Assembly (NCBI RefSeq): GCF_009827325.1
Contig: NZ_WTYC01000007.1
Span: 1 to 64,000 of the forward strand
DNA length: 64,000 bases
Direction: 5' to 3'
Source of the DNA: Qipengyuania vulgaris
GTDB lineage: Bacteria > Pseudomonadota > Alphaproteobacteria > Sphingomonadales > Sphingomonadaceae
Positions within the stretch are counted from its first letter, which is position 1. Every line of letters begins with the position of its first letter. The notes under the pieces were generated by a model. That model did no database searches, had not been told where the DNA came from, and saw only the letters and a program-made list of their open reading frames with translations. The translations under genes and the position numbers were made by a program. Below, in pieces: positions 47,489-54,893 of the stretch.

Positions 47489-47908
47489 TCAAGGGTGCGA
47501 GACATCGTCCGCCGCCGACAGCTGGCGCTTGTGCTCCGCCACCGCAAGCCCGAGGTCCTGATAGACATAGGGGCCGACGTGATAGGCGCGGTGCAGGCTC
47601 GTCACGATCCCTGCGGGCACTAGCGGCTCGGGCGGATCGAGCGCCCCGCCCTCGTCTTCCCACGAAGCGACCGTTGCGGGCGCAGGCTCTTCCAGCGTTT
47701 CACCGGAATAGGAGCCGTAGATGATGGTTTCAGGCGATGCGAGACGGTTCGCGGAACCGGCCTGCTCGCGCAGCTGGCGCAAGTCGCCGATGCGCTCGGC
47801 ATAGAGGGCAACCTTGGCGAAGTGATCGTCGCGGCCCTTGTCGTCGCCGGAGGCGCTGGCCTTCATGACCGAGACCTGGTGAGCGTGGAGCAATTCATTG
47901 AGGTCCAT
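47489..47908 (-). CDS. Conserved small protein of unknown function
   Basis: 139 residues from ATG 47908 (MDLNELLHAHQ); the frame is open further upstream through the next gene's antisense but with no credible start. Residues 1-60 are helical and charged, the middle contains Pro/Glu-rich linker EEPAPATVASWEDEGG, and the end has a helix with VYQDLGLAVAEHKRQLS. No signal peptide or known domain. Probably cytoplasmic. It lies downstream of the cold-shock-like gene on the same strand. Confidence 0.75.
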   Translation of the reverse strand: MDLNELLHAHQVSVMKASASGDDKGRDDHFAKVALYAERIGDLRQLREQAGSANRLASPETIIYGSYSGETLEEPAPATVASWEDEGGALDPPEPLVPAGIVTSLHRAYHVGPYVYQDLGLAVAEHKRQLSAADDVSHP

Positions 47909-48008
47909 GACCTTTCCCCTTTCCCTGAAACCTGCACTATCGCAGCGTGCGGGCGAAGCGGGCGGGACCCCGGACGCGCATGATGCGCGCCCTGAGCCCC
48001 CCCAACGT

Positions 48009-48263
48009 TCAGCCCTGCTGCTGCTTGGCCTGATTGGCCTTTTCGGAACCGCCCTGCTCCTGCTGGCGCAGGTTGATTGCATGGGCCTTGCCGCCATCGA
48101 CCTGTTTGGTCTCATAGCCGAAACGCTGGCCCGACTTGGGCTCGGCAGCTTCCTGCTGGAGATCGGCCTTGGCGAAATCGAGCGCATCGCCACCCTTTTC
48201 AGGGGTGATCGTGCCGCTGCCCTTGCCGGCGTCGTAATCCTTGATCTTGCCGAAATGGGTCAT
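48009..48263 (-). CDS. Degenerate cold-shock-domain-like small protein
   Basis: 84 residues. The opening FGKIKDYDAGKGSGTITPEKGGDAL follows the cold-shock domain pattern (in blocks), but RNP1 reads KGSGTI instead of KGFGFI and RNP2 reads DALDFA instead of DVFVH, so the aromatic residues that stack on RNA bases are missing. The C-terminus is Gln/Glu/Lys-rich. It is probably a divergent member with a changed or lost nucleic-acid role; a separate family is also possible. Confidence 0.78.
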   Translation of the reverse strand: MTHFGKIKDYDAGKGSGTITPEKGGDALDFAKADLQQEAAEPKSGQRFGYETKQVDGGKAHAINLRQQEQGGSEKANQAKQQQG

Positions 48264-48718
48264 GATGAAATTCCTTCGATTTCGCGCAGGCGCTCAAAAG
48301 CGACCGCTTGTGCGCGGGGCTAAGAGACGAAAGGGAAAGGAAGGGAGGACAACTTGCCCTCGGGACCGTCGATTGCGACTGGTAGCTAGGTCTAAGATGG
48401 GGCGGCGATGCGGGGGTTACAAGGAGAGGGACCCGGGAAGCGTGTTCATACGCACGTCCTGACGTTTGCCAGCTGCTGGGCGTAAATCATCACGACGCAG
48501 TTGATAGCGGCCAACGGAAGGAGTGTTCGCACTTGCAACATTTTCGAGTTGCCGTTACTGCGGCGCTTCCGTCGGACCCGGCCGCGCCGGGTGGCTCGGC
48601 CCGGCGCCTATCCCCGGGACAACCTTTCAGACCGGCTTTTCATTGCCGCACATCGTGTTCGCAGCTGAGCGGCGCCCGATAGCGCCGTGCCGGTCGTGTG
48701 AGTCGTGTTAGGGTTCAC
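48264..48718. other. Non-coding gap upstream of the SulP gene
   Basis: 455 bp without a supported gene. It has a perfect 7-bp hairpin, ACCCGGC-CGC-GCCGGGT (48576-48592), about 125 bp before the transporter start. Divergent promoters for the cold-shock-like gene and for sulP must lie here. No tRNA or small-RNA signature is recognised. Confidence 0.45.
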
Positions 48719-50203
48719 ATGTTCGATATTTCCGCGCTGAAGCGCGAATGGCTTTCCAATCCCCGGCGCGACATTCTCGCGGGTATCGTCGTCGCGCTTG
48801 CGCTCATTCCAGAAGCAATCGGCTTTTCGATCATCGCCGGGGTCGATCCGCGCGTCGGTCTCTACGCATCCTTTTCGATCGCCGTAATCATTTCACTTGT
48901 TGGTGGGCGCCCGGGCATGATCTCGGCAGCGACCGCGGCTATTGCCGTGCTCGTTCTCCCGCTCATTCAGCAGTATGGCGTCGAGTACCTCTTCGCCGCC
49001 ACGATCCTGATGGGCGTTATCCAGGTCATCGCTGGTTTTCTGAGACTTCACCTGTTGATGCAGTATGTCTCGCGCTCGGTGATTACCGGTTTCGTAAACG
49101 CCCTCGCGATCTTGATCTTCATCGCGCAATTGCCCGAACTGACCGGCGTGCCGATGCTGACCTATGTGCTGGTCGCAGCGGGTCTGGCAGTGATCTACCT
49201 CCTGCCGCGCCTGACCAAGGCTGTCCCTTCGCCGCTGGTGGCGATCGTGATCCTGACGGCGGTCGTTTACTACATGGGCATGGATGTGCGGACGGTGGGC
49301 GATATGGGCGAATTACCCTCTTCGCTGCCATCTTGGCTAATCCCCGACGTTCCGTTTACCCTAGAAACGCTGCAGATCATCCTGCCCTATTCGGCAACGA
49401 TGGCGGCAGTGGGCTTGCTGGAGTCCATGCTAACCGCACAGATTGTCGACGATCTTACCGATACGGGCTCTGACAAGCAGCAGGAAATGAAGGGTCAGGG
49501 CATCGCCAACTTTTTCACCGGCTTCCTCGGCGGAATGGGTGGCTGCGCTATGATCGGCCAATCGGTCATCAACGTGAAATCGGGCGGCGAGACGCGGCTG
49601 TCGACCTTCGTTTCGGGTGTCTTCCTGCTGTTCCTGCTGCTGGTGCTCGGCCCGCTGGTCGCGATCATCCCCATGGCTTCACTGGTCGCGGTCATGATCA
49701 TGGTTTCGATCGGCACTTTCTCATGGCGTTCAATCAAGGACATCCGCACCAACCCGTGGCAGTCATCTGTGGTGATGATCGTGACCGTCGTAGTGGTGGT
49801 ATGGACGCATGACCTCGCCCAAGGAGTTCTCGCTGGCGTGATACTCTCGGGCCTGTTCTTTGCCAGCAAGGTGAAGCGGCTGTTCACGGTCAACACCGAG
49901 CTGTCAGCGGACGGGACAACGCGCACCTATCGCATCGAGGGCCAGGTGTTCTTCGCCTCCTCCGACCGGTTCGTGGACGCTTTCGATTACAAGGAAGTGC
50001 TCGACCGTGTGGTGATCGACGTGAGCCGCGCGCACTTCTGGGACATTTCGGCGGTGGGCACGCTCGACAAGGCGATCCTCAAGTTCCGCCGCGAAGGCAC
50101 GATCGTCGAGGTCCTCGGCCTGAACGAGGAAAGCGCCGTGATGATCGAGCGGTATGCTATTCATGACAAACCCGGCGCAGAAGCGCAGCTGGGAGGACAC
50201 TGA
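48719..50203 (+). CDS. SulP-family inorganic anion transporter
   Basis: 494 residues from ATG 48719 (a GTG at 48698 is in frame). About 11 membrane helices with the SulP signature region ([24 protein letters not shown], in blocks), followed from about residue 405 by a STAS domain ([22 protein letters not shown]). The family moves sulphate, bicarbonate or related anions; the substrate is not evident and there are no sulphate-assimilation genes nearby. Shares one base with the following usp gene (TGATG). Confidence 0.93.
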   Translation: MFDISALKREWLSNPRRDILAGIVVALALIPEAIGFSIIAGVDPRVGLYASFSIAVIISLVGGRPGMISAATAAIAVLVLPLIQQYGVEYLFAATILMGVIQVIAGFLRLHLLMQYVSRSVITGFVNALAILIFIAQLPELTGVPMLTYVLVAAGLAVIYLLPRLTKAVPSPLVAIVILTAVVYYMGMDVRTVGDMGELPSSLPSWLIPDVPFTLETLQIILPYSATMAAVGLLESMLTAQIVDDLTDTGSDKQQEMKGQGIANFFTGFLGGMGGCAMIGQSVINVKSGGETRLSTFVSGVFLLFLLLVLGPLVAIIPMASLVAVMIMVSIGTFSWRSIKDIRTNPWQSSVVMIVTVVVVVWTHDLAQGVLAGVILSGLFFASKVKRLFTVNTELSADGTTRTYRIEGQVFFASSDRFVDAFDYKEVLDRVVIDVSRAHFWDISAVGTLDKAILKFRREGTIVEVLGLNEESAVMIERYAIHDKPGAEAQLGGH

Positions 50204-51069
50204 TGGGAGCGACAGCAATGGAAAACCTCCTCGCGGCGATCGACGCCTCGGCGTATGCCACCAGCGTTTGCGGCTATGCCGGATGGGCTGCCAGGCGGTT
50301 GTCACTGCCGGTCGAACTGCTTCATGTCGTTCAAAGGCAGGATCCGATCACAGCGCGCAGGGACCTGTCGGGTGCCATCGGTCTGGGCGTCAAAAGCGAC
50401 CTGATGGAAGAGCTTGTCCGCTTGTCGGAAGAAGGCAGCCGCACCGAGATCGAGAAAGGCCGTATTCTTCTGGCTGCAGGAGAACAGCTGCTGCGCGAGG
50501 CGGGCATGACCGATATCTCGACGCTGCACCGCCATGGCGGAGTGATCGAGACGATCCTCGAGCGCGAAGATCATGCACGCGTAGTCGTGATGGGCAAACG
50601 CGGCGTGGGGCATGAATATGCTTCAGACCATATTGGCTCGACTATCGAGCGCGTGGTCAGGGCCAGCGCCAAGCCTGTGCTGGTCGCCTCTCGTGAGTAT
50701 TCGGAACCGAAGCATATCGTCTTTGCCTACGACGCGAGCCCGGCTGCCGAACGTGCGCTGGAGCGGCTCGCGAATTCTCCGCTGTTTGAGGGACTGCCGG
50801 TGACGATTGTGATGGCAGAAGCGAACAGCGACACGAAACGCCGACAACTGGATAAGACTGAGGCAGTCTTCGCATCCGACCACCCGGTAACCTCGGTCGT
50901 GGAACGCGGAAAGGCAGAAAAGGTCATCCCGGGAGTGGTTGCCTCGACCGACAACCCGCTACTTCTAATGGGCGCTTATGGTCATTCGCCAATCCGCCGC
51001 ATGATCGTGGGGAGCACAACGACCGAAATGGTTCGCACGGTAAAGGCCCCAGTGCTGATGGTTCGGTAG
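50203..51069 (+). CDS. Tandem universal stress protein (UspA family)
   Basis: 288 residues with two Usp domains (about 7-150 and 160-288). The second has the ATP-binding pattern G-2x-G-9x-GST (GAYGHSPIRRMIVGSTT), the first a near copy (GKRGVGHEYASDHIGST). Pairing with SulP genes is common in proteobacteria, and the overlap suggests it adjusts or responds to that transporter. Cytoplasmic. Confidence 0.93.
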   Translation: MGATAMENLLAAIDASAYATSVCGYAGWAARRLSLPVELLHVVQRQDPITARRDLSGAIGLGVKSDLMEELVRLSEEGSRTEIEKGRILLAAGEQLLREAGMTDISTLHRHGGVIETILEREDHARVVVMGKRGVGHEYASDHIGSTIERVVRASAKPVLVASREYSEPKHIVFAYDASPAAERALERLANSPLFEGLPVTIVMAEANSDTKRRQLDKTEAVFASDHPVTSVVERGKAEKVIPGVVASTDNPLLLMGAYGHSPIRRMIVGSTTTEMVRTVKAPVLMVR

Positions 51070-51135
51070 GACACCTCATTTTCGGAACCTCCCATCTTCG
51101 CCCGAACTTTCGCTGCTCCGTTGCATTGATCCGGT

Positions 51136-51408
51136 ATGGCCGACGAAACCTCGCTCTACCTGATCTGGCACGAACCCGGGGCCGCTCCATCGCAGCCGCT
51201 CGACCTGAATGGGGACGGGCATCCGCTGGCAGAGGGCCTCTGGCTGGTGCGATCCGCCCTCACCCGCTCCAAACTCTACCACCGCATCAAGTGGCAATTG
51301 CCCGAAGGCACTGCCCTCCTCTGTGCGCCGCTGGCGGACGAACCCGAGAACTGGCCCAAGTTCAAGGCGATGGAAGCAGGCGCGCTGGCGTGGTTGAAGG
51401 GGGGCTAG
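51136..51408 (+). CDS. Small protein of unknown function
   Basis: 90 residues, MADETSLYLIWHEPG at the start and YHRIKWQLPEGTALLCAPLAD in the middle. No signal peptide or recognised domain; the C-terminal helix ALAWLKGG closes it. Codon usage matches the genome, which supports it being real. It stands alone between usp and the lipoprotein gene. Confidence 0.72.
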   Translation: MADETSLYLIWHEPGAAPSQPLDLNGDGHPLAEGLWLVRSALTRSKLYHRIKWQLPEGTALLCAPLADEPENWPKFKAMEAGALAWLKGG

Positions 51409-51508
51409 GCTACGGACCAAAAAAAGATGGCACAAATGTGGCCGTCGTCCGTATGTAGGGCAGACGGCGCGTTCGCGTCGTCGCAAGTTCACTACAAGGG
51501 GAACCCCA

Positions 51509-51769
51509 ATGAAGTTCGGAAAAACCGCTATCATCGCATCGGCCGCCGCTGCCGCTCTCTCGCTCAGCGCATGTGCTGAAAGCGAGCAGGAAGCTCAGGA
51601 AGACCTGGCCGAGCAGGAAATGGAATCGCAGGAAGATCTGCTTGAAGAGCAGGCCGACCTCGCCGAAGCACAGGGCGATGAAGCGACCGAAGAAGCTCTC
51701 GACGCCGAAGCCGACGCCATGGGCGAAATGGGTGACACGGCCGAAGATCAGGTCGAAGAAGGCTACTAA
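51509..51769 (+). CDS. Small acidic coiled-coil lipoprotein
   Basis: 86 residues. Canonical lipoprotein signal (SLSAC, Cys22). The mature part is almost entirely Glu, Asp, Ala, Gln and Leu in a heptad-like rhythm (EDLAEQEMESQEDLLEEQADL in part), so one long acidic helix or coiled coil is expected. ATG 51509 follows AAGGGGAA. Its own terminator follows. Function unknown; a periplasmic or outer-membrane spacer or ion-binding role is guesswork. Confidence 0.82.
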   Translation: MKFGKTAIIASAAAAALSLSACAESEQEAQEDLAEQEMESQEDLLEEQADLAEAQGDEATEEALDAEADAMGEMGDTAEDQVEEGY

Positions 51770-51806
51770 GCCGGTTAGCTGGCGCATCATCGTCGGCGAA
51801 AATTCG

Positions 51807-51842
51807 GGCGGCGGCTGTCATTGCGACGGCCGCCGCCTTTTT
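51807..51842 (+). terminator. Rho-independent terminator of the acidic lipoprotein gene
   Basis: GGCGGCGGC (51807-51815) and GCCGCCGCC (51829-51837) make a perfect 9-bp stem with a 13-nt loop, followed by TTTTT (51838-51842), 38 bp after the stop codon. Confidence 0.9.
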
Positions 51843-51902
51843 CGTGGGCGGCTTGGTTAGAAACCGTTTTCCTACCCGGCGGAATTTTGATTGGGACCGT
51901 GG

Positions 51903-52454
51903 GTGTCCGGATCCCCCCCGCCCTCACCTGTCCCCACCCGCAAGATCGCCCGCCAGGCGACCTCTGCCGCCGCGCATGTCTCGCCCCTGCCCGAGGACGA
52001 CGACCCGCTGCTCGCCTTCGCGCCCTATCTCCACAAGCAGCCGCGCCGCAATTCGATCACGCCCGACCTGCAGCGCCGCTTCGTCGCCGTGCTGGCGGCC
52101 AGCGGGATCGTGAAGCAGGCCGCGCGGTCCATCGGGAGGAGCATCGAGGCGCTCTACAAGCTGCGCGCGCGGCCCGGGGCGGAAGGGTTTGCCGCTGCAT
52201 GGGACGCCGCGCTGCGCCACGGGACCGAGCGGCTGGAGGATTGCGCGCTGGAGCGGGCGCTGAAGGGCGGGTTCGACGACGATCCCGTCAGCGGTTGGGG
52301 CGGGCGCGGCAACGGCCTGCTCATCTACCTCCTCAACCTGCGCGGCGCCTTCCGCGTGGACGAGCGCGACCTGAGGCCGGGCCATCCGGTCTATGAAAAA
52401 ATCCGGCGCGAGGTGCTGGACGAGCAGCGGGAGCGGGAGCGAGGGACGTCCTGA
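51903..52454 (+). CDS. HTH protein resembling phage terminase small subunits, orphan
   Basis: 183 residues from GTG 51903 (TTG 51891 also in frame; neither has a good ribosome-binding site). A Pro-rich head of ~30 residues precedes a domain with RRNSITPDLQRRFVAVLAASG, VKQAARSIGRSIEALYKLRARPGA (blocks): helix-turn-helix of the kind found in terminase small subunits and in many orphan sphingomonad proteins. Then AWDAALRHGTERLEDCALERALKGG and LIYLLNLRGAFR. No terminase large subunit or phage gene is near. A DNA-binding role is inferred. Confidence 0.7.
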   Translation: MSGSPPPSPVPTRKIARQATSAAAHVSPLPEDDDPLLAFAPYLHKQPRRNSITPDLQRRFVAVLAASGIVKQAARSIGRSIEALYKLRARPGAEGFAAAWDAALRHGTERLEDCALERALKGGFDDDPVSGWGGRGNGLLIYLLNLRGAFRVDERDLRPGHPVYEKIRREVLDEQRERERGTS

Positions 52455-52540
52455 CGCGGGGCCGGTGCGCGTTCCCGTTTTCCCCTCCCCATGCGCGGCG
52501 GCGCTGCTATGCTGCCCGCGCCATCACCAAGGAGGCCCGC

Positions 52541-53134
52541 ATTCCCCGCTCGCCCGACATCATCGAGACGCATCTGGAGAACGGCACCCCCGTCTGCCTG
52601 CGCCGCGTGACGCGCGGGGACGAGGCGCGCATCCGGGAGGGAATCGCGCGGATGAGCCCGCATTCGCGCTACATGCGCTTCTTCTCCGGCGCCTCCGCCC
52701 CGCCCGACTGGGTAATCGACCGGCTGCTCGACGCCGATGGCGACATGCACCTCGCCTGGGGGGCGATCGACAGCTCCGACGCCGAAGAGCCCGCGATCGG
52801 CGCGGTCCACGCCTTCCGCGATGCCGAGGACCGGGGCTGCGCGGAGTTCTCCGTGGGCATACTCGACGACTGGCACGGGATGGGACTGGGCAAGATCCTC
52901 ACCGCCACGCTGCTGCACGAAGCGCGCGCAGAGGGCATCGCGCGCTTCAGCATGGATACGCTGGCGGAAAACCGCAGCGCCATCGCCTTCGCCCGCCTGC
53001 TGGGCGGCGAACGCAGCGGATCGGACGGCACGGTGCTGTCCTATTCGCTGGGCGTGGACGAGGCTCTGGAACGGCTGGAAGCGGCCGGCGACCCGCCGGG
53101 CATCGCCGCCGTCTATGCGGCGTTCCGGGGCTAG
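52541..53134 (+). CDS. GNAT acetyltransferase with apparent ATT start codon
   Basis: 197 residues if translation starts at ATT 52541. The fold's N-terminal strand is clear upstream of the first conventional start: codons from 52565 read ETHLENGTPVCLRRVTRGDE and continue into REGIARMSPHSRYMRFF, matching the usual opening of this GNAT group. There is no in-frame ATG, GTG or TTG before GTG 52607, which would cut off that strand. A perfect AAGGAGG (52529-52535) ends five bases before the ATT. The acetyl-CoA motif lies in DDWHGMGLGKILTATLL. The stop codon overlaps that of the convergent acetyltransferase (CTAG). Substrate unknown. Confidence 0.8.
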   Translation: MPRSPDIIETHLENGTPVCLRRVTRGDEARIREGIARMSPHSRYMRFFSGASAPPDWVIDRLLDADGDMHLAWGAIDSSDAEEPAIGAVHAFRDAEDRGCAEFSVGILDDWHGMGLGKILTATLLHEARAEGIARFSMDTLAENRSAIAFARLLGGERSGSDGTVLSYSLGVDEALERLEAAGDPPGIAAVYAAFRG

Positions 53135-53661
53135 TCTTCGGGTAGCGGATCGGTAGCGAGCAGGCCGTAGATCGCCACGTCGCACAGGCCTGCGTGCGTG
53201 GTTTCATGCTCGCGAAAAAGCGCCTCGCGGCTGAAGCCGAGGCGCTCCAGCAGGCGGATCGAGGCACTGTTGCGCATATCGGCTTCGGCGATGAGCTTGC
53301 GCTTGCCCTCGCCTTCGATGAGGTGACGCACCAGCGCAGCGGTGCATTCGCGCGCCACACCCGCGCCCTGGCGGTCGGCACAGGTGATGTAGCCGATTTC
53401 CTCTATCCCGTCCTCATGCGCAGGATAGGCCACGAAGCGCCCTGCGACCTTGCCTGCCGCATCTTCGGCAATCCAGGTGCGCCCGTTCCATTCCGGATCG
53501 GCTAGCCAGCCCCACAGTTCCTCTTCGCTTTCGAATGCGGGCCGCGTGAGATAGCGACATTGCGCTTCGTCGGAGAGCGTCGGGAACAGTGCGGCAGTGT
53601 CGCTGCGCCGCATCGCGCGGAGGGTGAAACGGGCCGTCCGGAGAACGGGTACCTCGCGCAT
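53131..53661 (-). CDS. GNAT acetyltransferase, RimJ/RimL-like
   Basis: 176 residues from ATG 53661. LRTARFTLRAMRRSDTAALFPTLSD at the start (blocks), acetyl-CoA loop CADRQGAGVARECTAALVRHL, and NSASIRLLERLGFSREALFREHE near the end are typical of ribosomal-protein N-acetyltransferase-like enzymes, many of which act on other amines. Start overlaps the LysR-gene stop by one base, so the two are cotranscribed. The frame is open upstream through the LysR gene but not coding. Confidence 0.9.
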   Translation of the reverse strand: MREVPVLRTARFTLRAMRRSDTAALFPTLSDEAQCRYLTRPAFESEEELWGWLADPEWNGRTWIAEDAAGKVAGRFVAYPAHEDGIEEIGYITCADRQGAGVARECTAALVRHLIEGEGKRKLIAEADMRNSASIRLLERLGFSREALFREHETTHAGLCDVAIYGLLATDPLPED

Positions 53662-54446
53662 CAACCGGCGAGGAATTCGACCAGCGATTTCACCTTCTTG
53701 GTGCGCCATTGCGGCGTCGGGGCGACGAGCCAGTAGGCGCGCGTCCCCTGTTCCGGTCCGTCGAGCACTTCGAGTTGGCCCGCCTCGATCGCATCCTTGG
53801 CGAGCAATTCGGGCAGGATCGCCTTGCCCAGCCCGGCCATAGCGCCCGAGAGCGCCTGACCGGCATTGCTCACCGTGACATGCGCCTGCACGCCATCCTG
53901 CAGCGGCAGGCCCCAGTCGATCCACTTGTCCGGCGCACCCGGCGCAGCCACCGTCACCCGGCGTGCAGCGGCGAGTTCGACGCCCTGCAGGTCGCCCGGC
54001 CCGTCGACCAGCCGGATCGCGCAATCGAGATTGGCTTCGGTGAAATCGGCGTTCTCGTCCGCCACGAAGGCGAAGCGGATGTCGGGGTTTTCCTTGGCGA
54101 AGGCCGCCAGCCGCGTGGCGAGCCACTGCGCATAGAATTCGCGCGGGCAGGCGATGGTATAGCTGTCGCTGGCCTGCCCCGCCTGCATGGCGGAGACACT
54201 CTCCTCGAACTTGAGGAAACCTTCGCGCAGCGAATCGAGCCCGGCCGCGCCTTCCTGCGTCAGCTCCAGCCCCTTGCTGGTGCGGCGGAACAGGACGGTG
54301 CCGAGGTGATCTTCGAGCGCGCGGATCTGCTGGCCGACCGCGGCCGGCGTCACCGCCAGTTCGTCCGCAGCGCGGGTGAAACTGAGGTGGCGGGCCGCGG
54401 CGTCATAGACGCGGAGGGCGTTGAGGGGCAGATGCGTGCGCTTCAT
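53661..54446 (-). CDS. LysR-type transcriptional regulator (GcvA-like)
   Basis: 261 residues. N-terminal winged HTH with LPLNALRVYDAAARHLSFTRAADELAVTPAAVGQQIRALED (seen in blocks), followed by a short effector domain (about 95-255). This HTH sequence is typical of the GcvA/AmpR-like subgroup. Targets are unknown; it is cotranscribed with the acetyltransferase rather than divergent from a gene, which is unusual for LysR regulators. A CCGCAA/TTGCGG inverted repeat at 54473-54491 lies just upstream and may be an autoregulatory site. Confidence 0.92.
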   Translation of the reverse strand: MKRTHLPLNALRVYDAAARHLSFTRAADELAVTPAAVGQQIRALEDHLGTVLFRRTSKGLELTQEGAAGLDSLREGFLKFEESVSAMQAGQASDSYTIACPREFYAQWLATRLAAFAKENPDIRFAFVADENADFTEANLDCAIRLVDGPGDLQGVELAAARRVTVAAPGAPDKWIDWGLPLQDGVQAHVTVSNAGQALSGAMAGLGKAILPELLAKDAIEAGQLEVLDGPEQGTRAYWLVAPTPQWRTKKVKSLVEFLAG

Positions 54447-54517
54447 GGTCTCACGCGTTTAGCAATGTTGCACCGCAAAACAAGATTGCGGCGGAATGAT
54501 GTTGCGAAAGGTCGGCT

Positions 54518-54838
54518 TCAGAGCTCGCCTTCGAGCCACTGCTTGAGCTGGCCCTTGGGCGCCGCACCGCGCATCTGCGCAGCAGGTTCGCCGTTCTTGA
54601 ACAGGACGAGGTAAGGGATCGACTGGACGCCCATCTTCCCGGGTACGCCGGTGTTTTCCATGATGTCCATCTTGGCGATGGTCACCTTGTCGGCCAGTTC
54701 TTCTGACAGTTCTTCCAGCGCCGGGGCGATCATCTTGCACGGCCCGCACCATTCGGCCCAGAAATCCACGAGGACGGGCTTGTCGCTGTCGAGAACGTCT
54801 TTCTGGAAGCCTTCGTCGGTGACGTTGATGGTGGCCAT
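54518..54838 (-). CDS. trxA: Thioredoxin
   Basis: 106 residues. Cytoplasmic disulphide reductant. Active site WCGPCK (Cys31, Cys34) and cis-Pro region IPYLVLFKNGE are present. Normal TrxA size. Located downstream of addA with a 55-nt gap. Confidence 0.97.
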   Translation of the reverse strand: MATINVTDEGFQKDVLDSDKPVLVDFWAEWCGPCKMIAPALEELSEELADKVTIAKMDIMENTGVPGKMGVQSIPYLVLFKNGEPAAQMRGAAPKGQLKQWLEGEL

Positions 54839-54893
54839 GGGATACTCCTGGATAGTCTGATGTCTTGCCCGTTCATATGGGCGCGGGGGTCAA

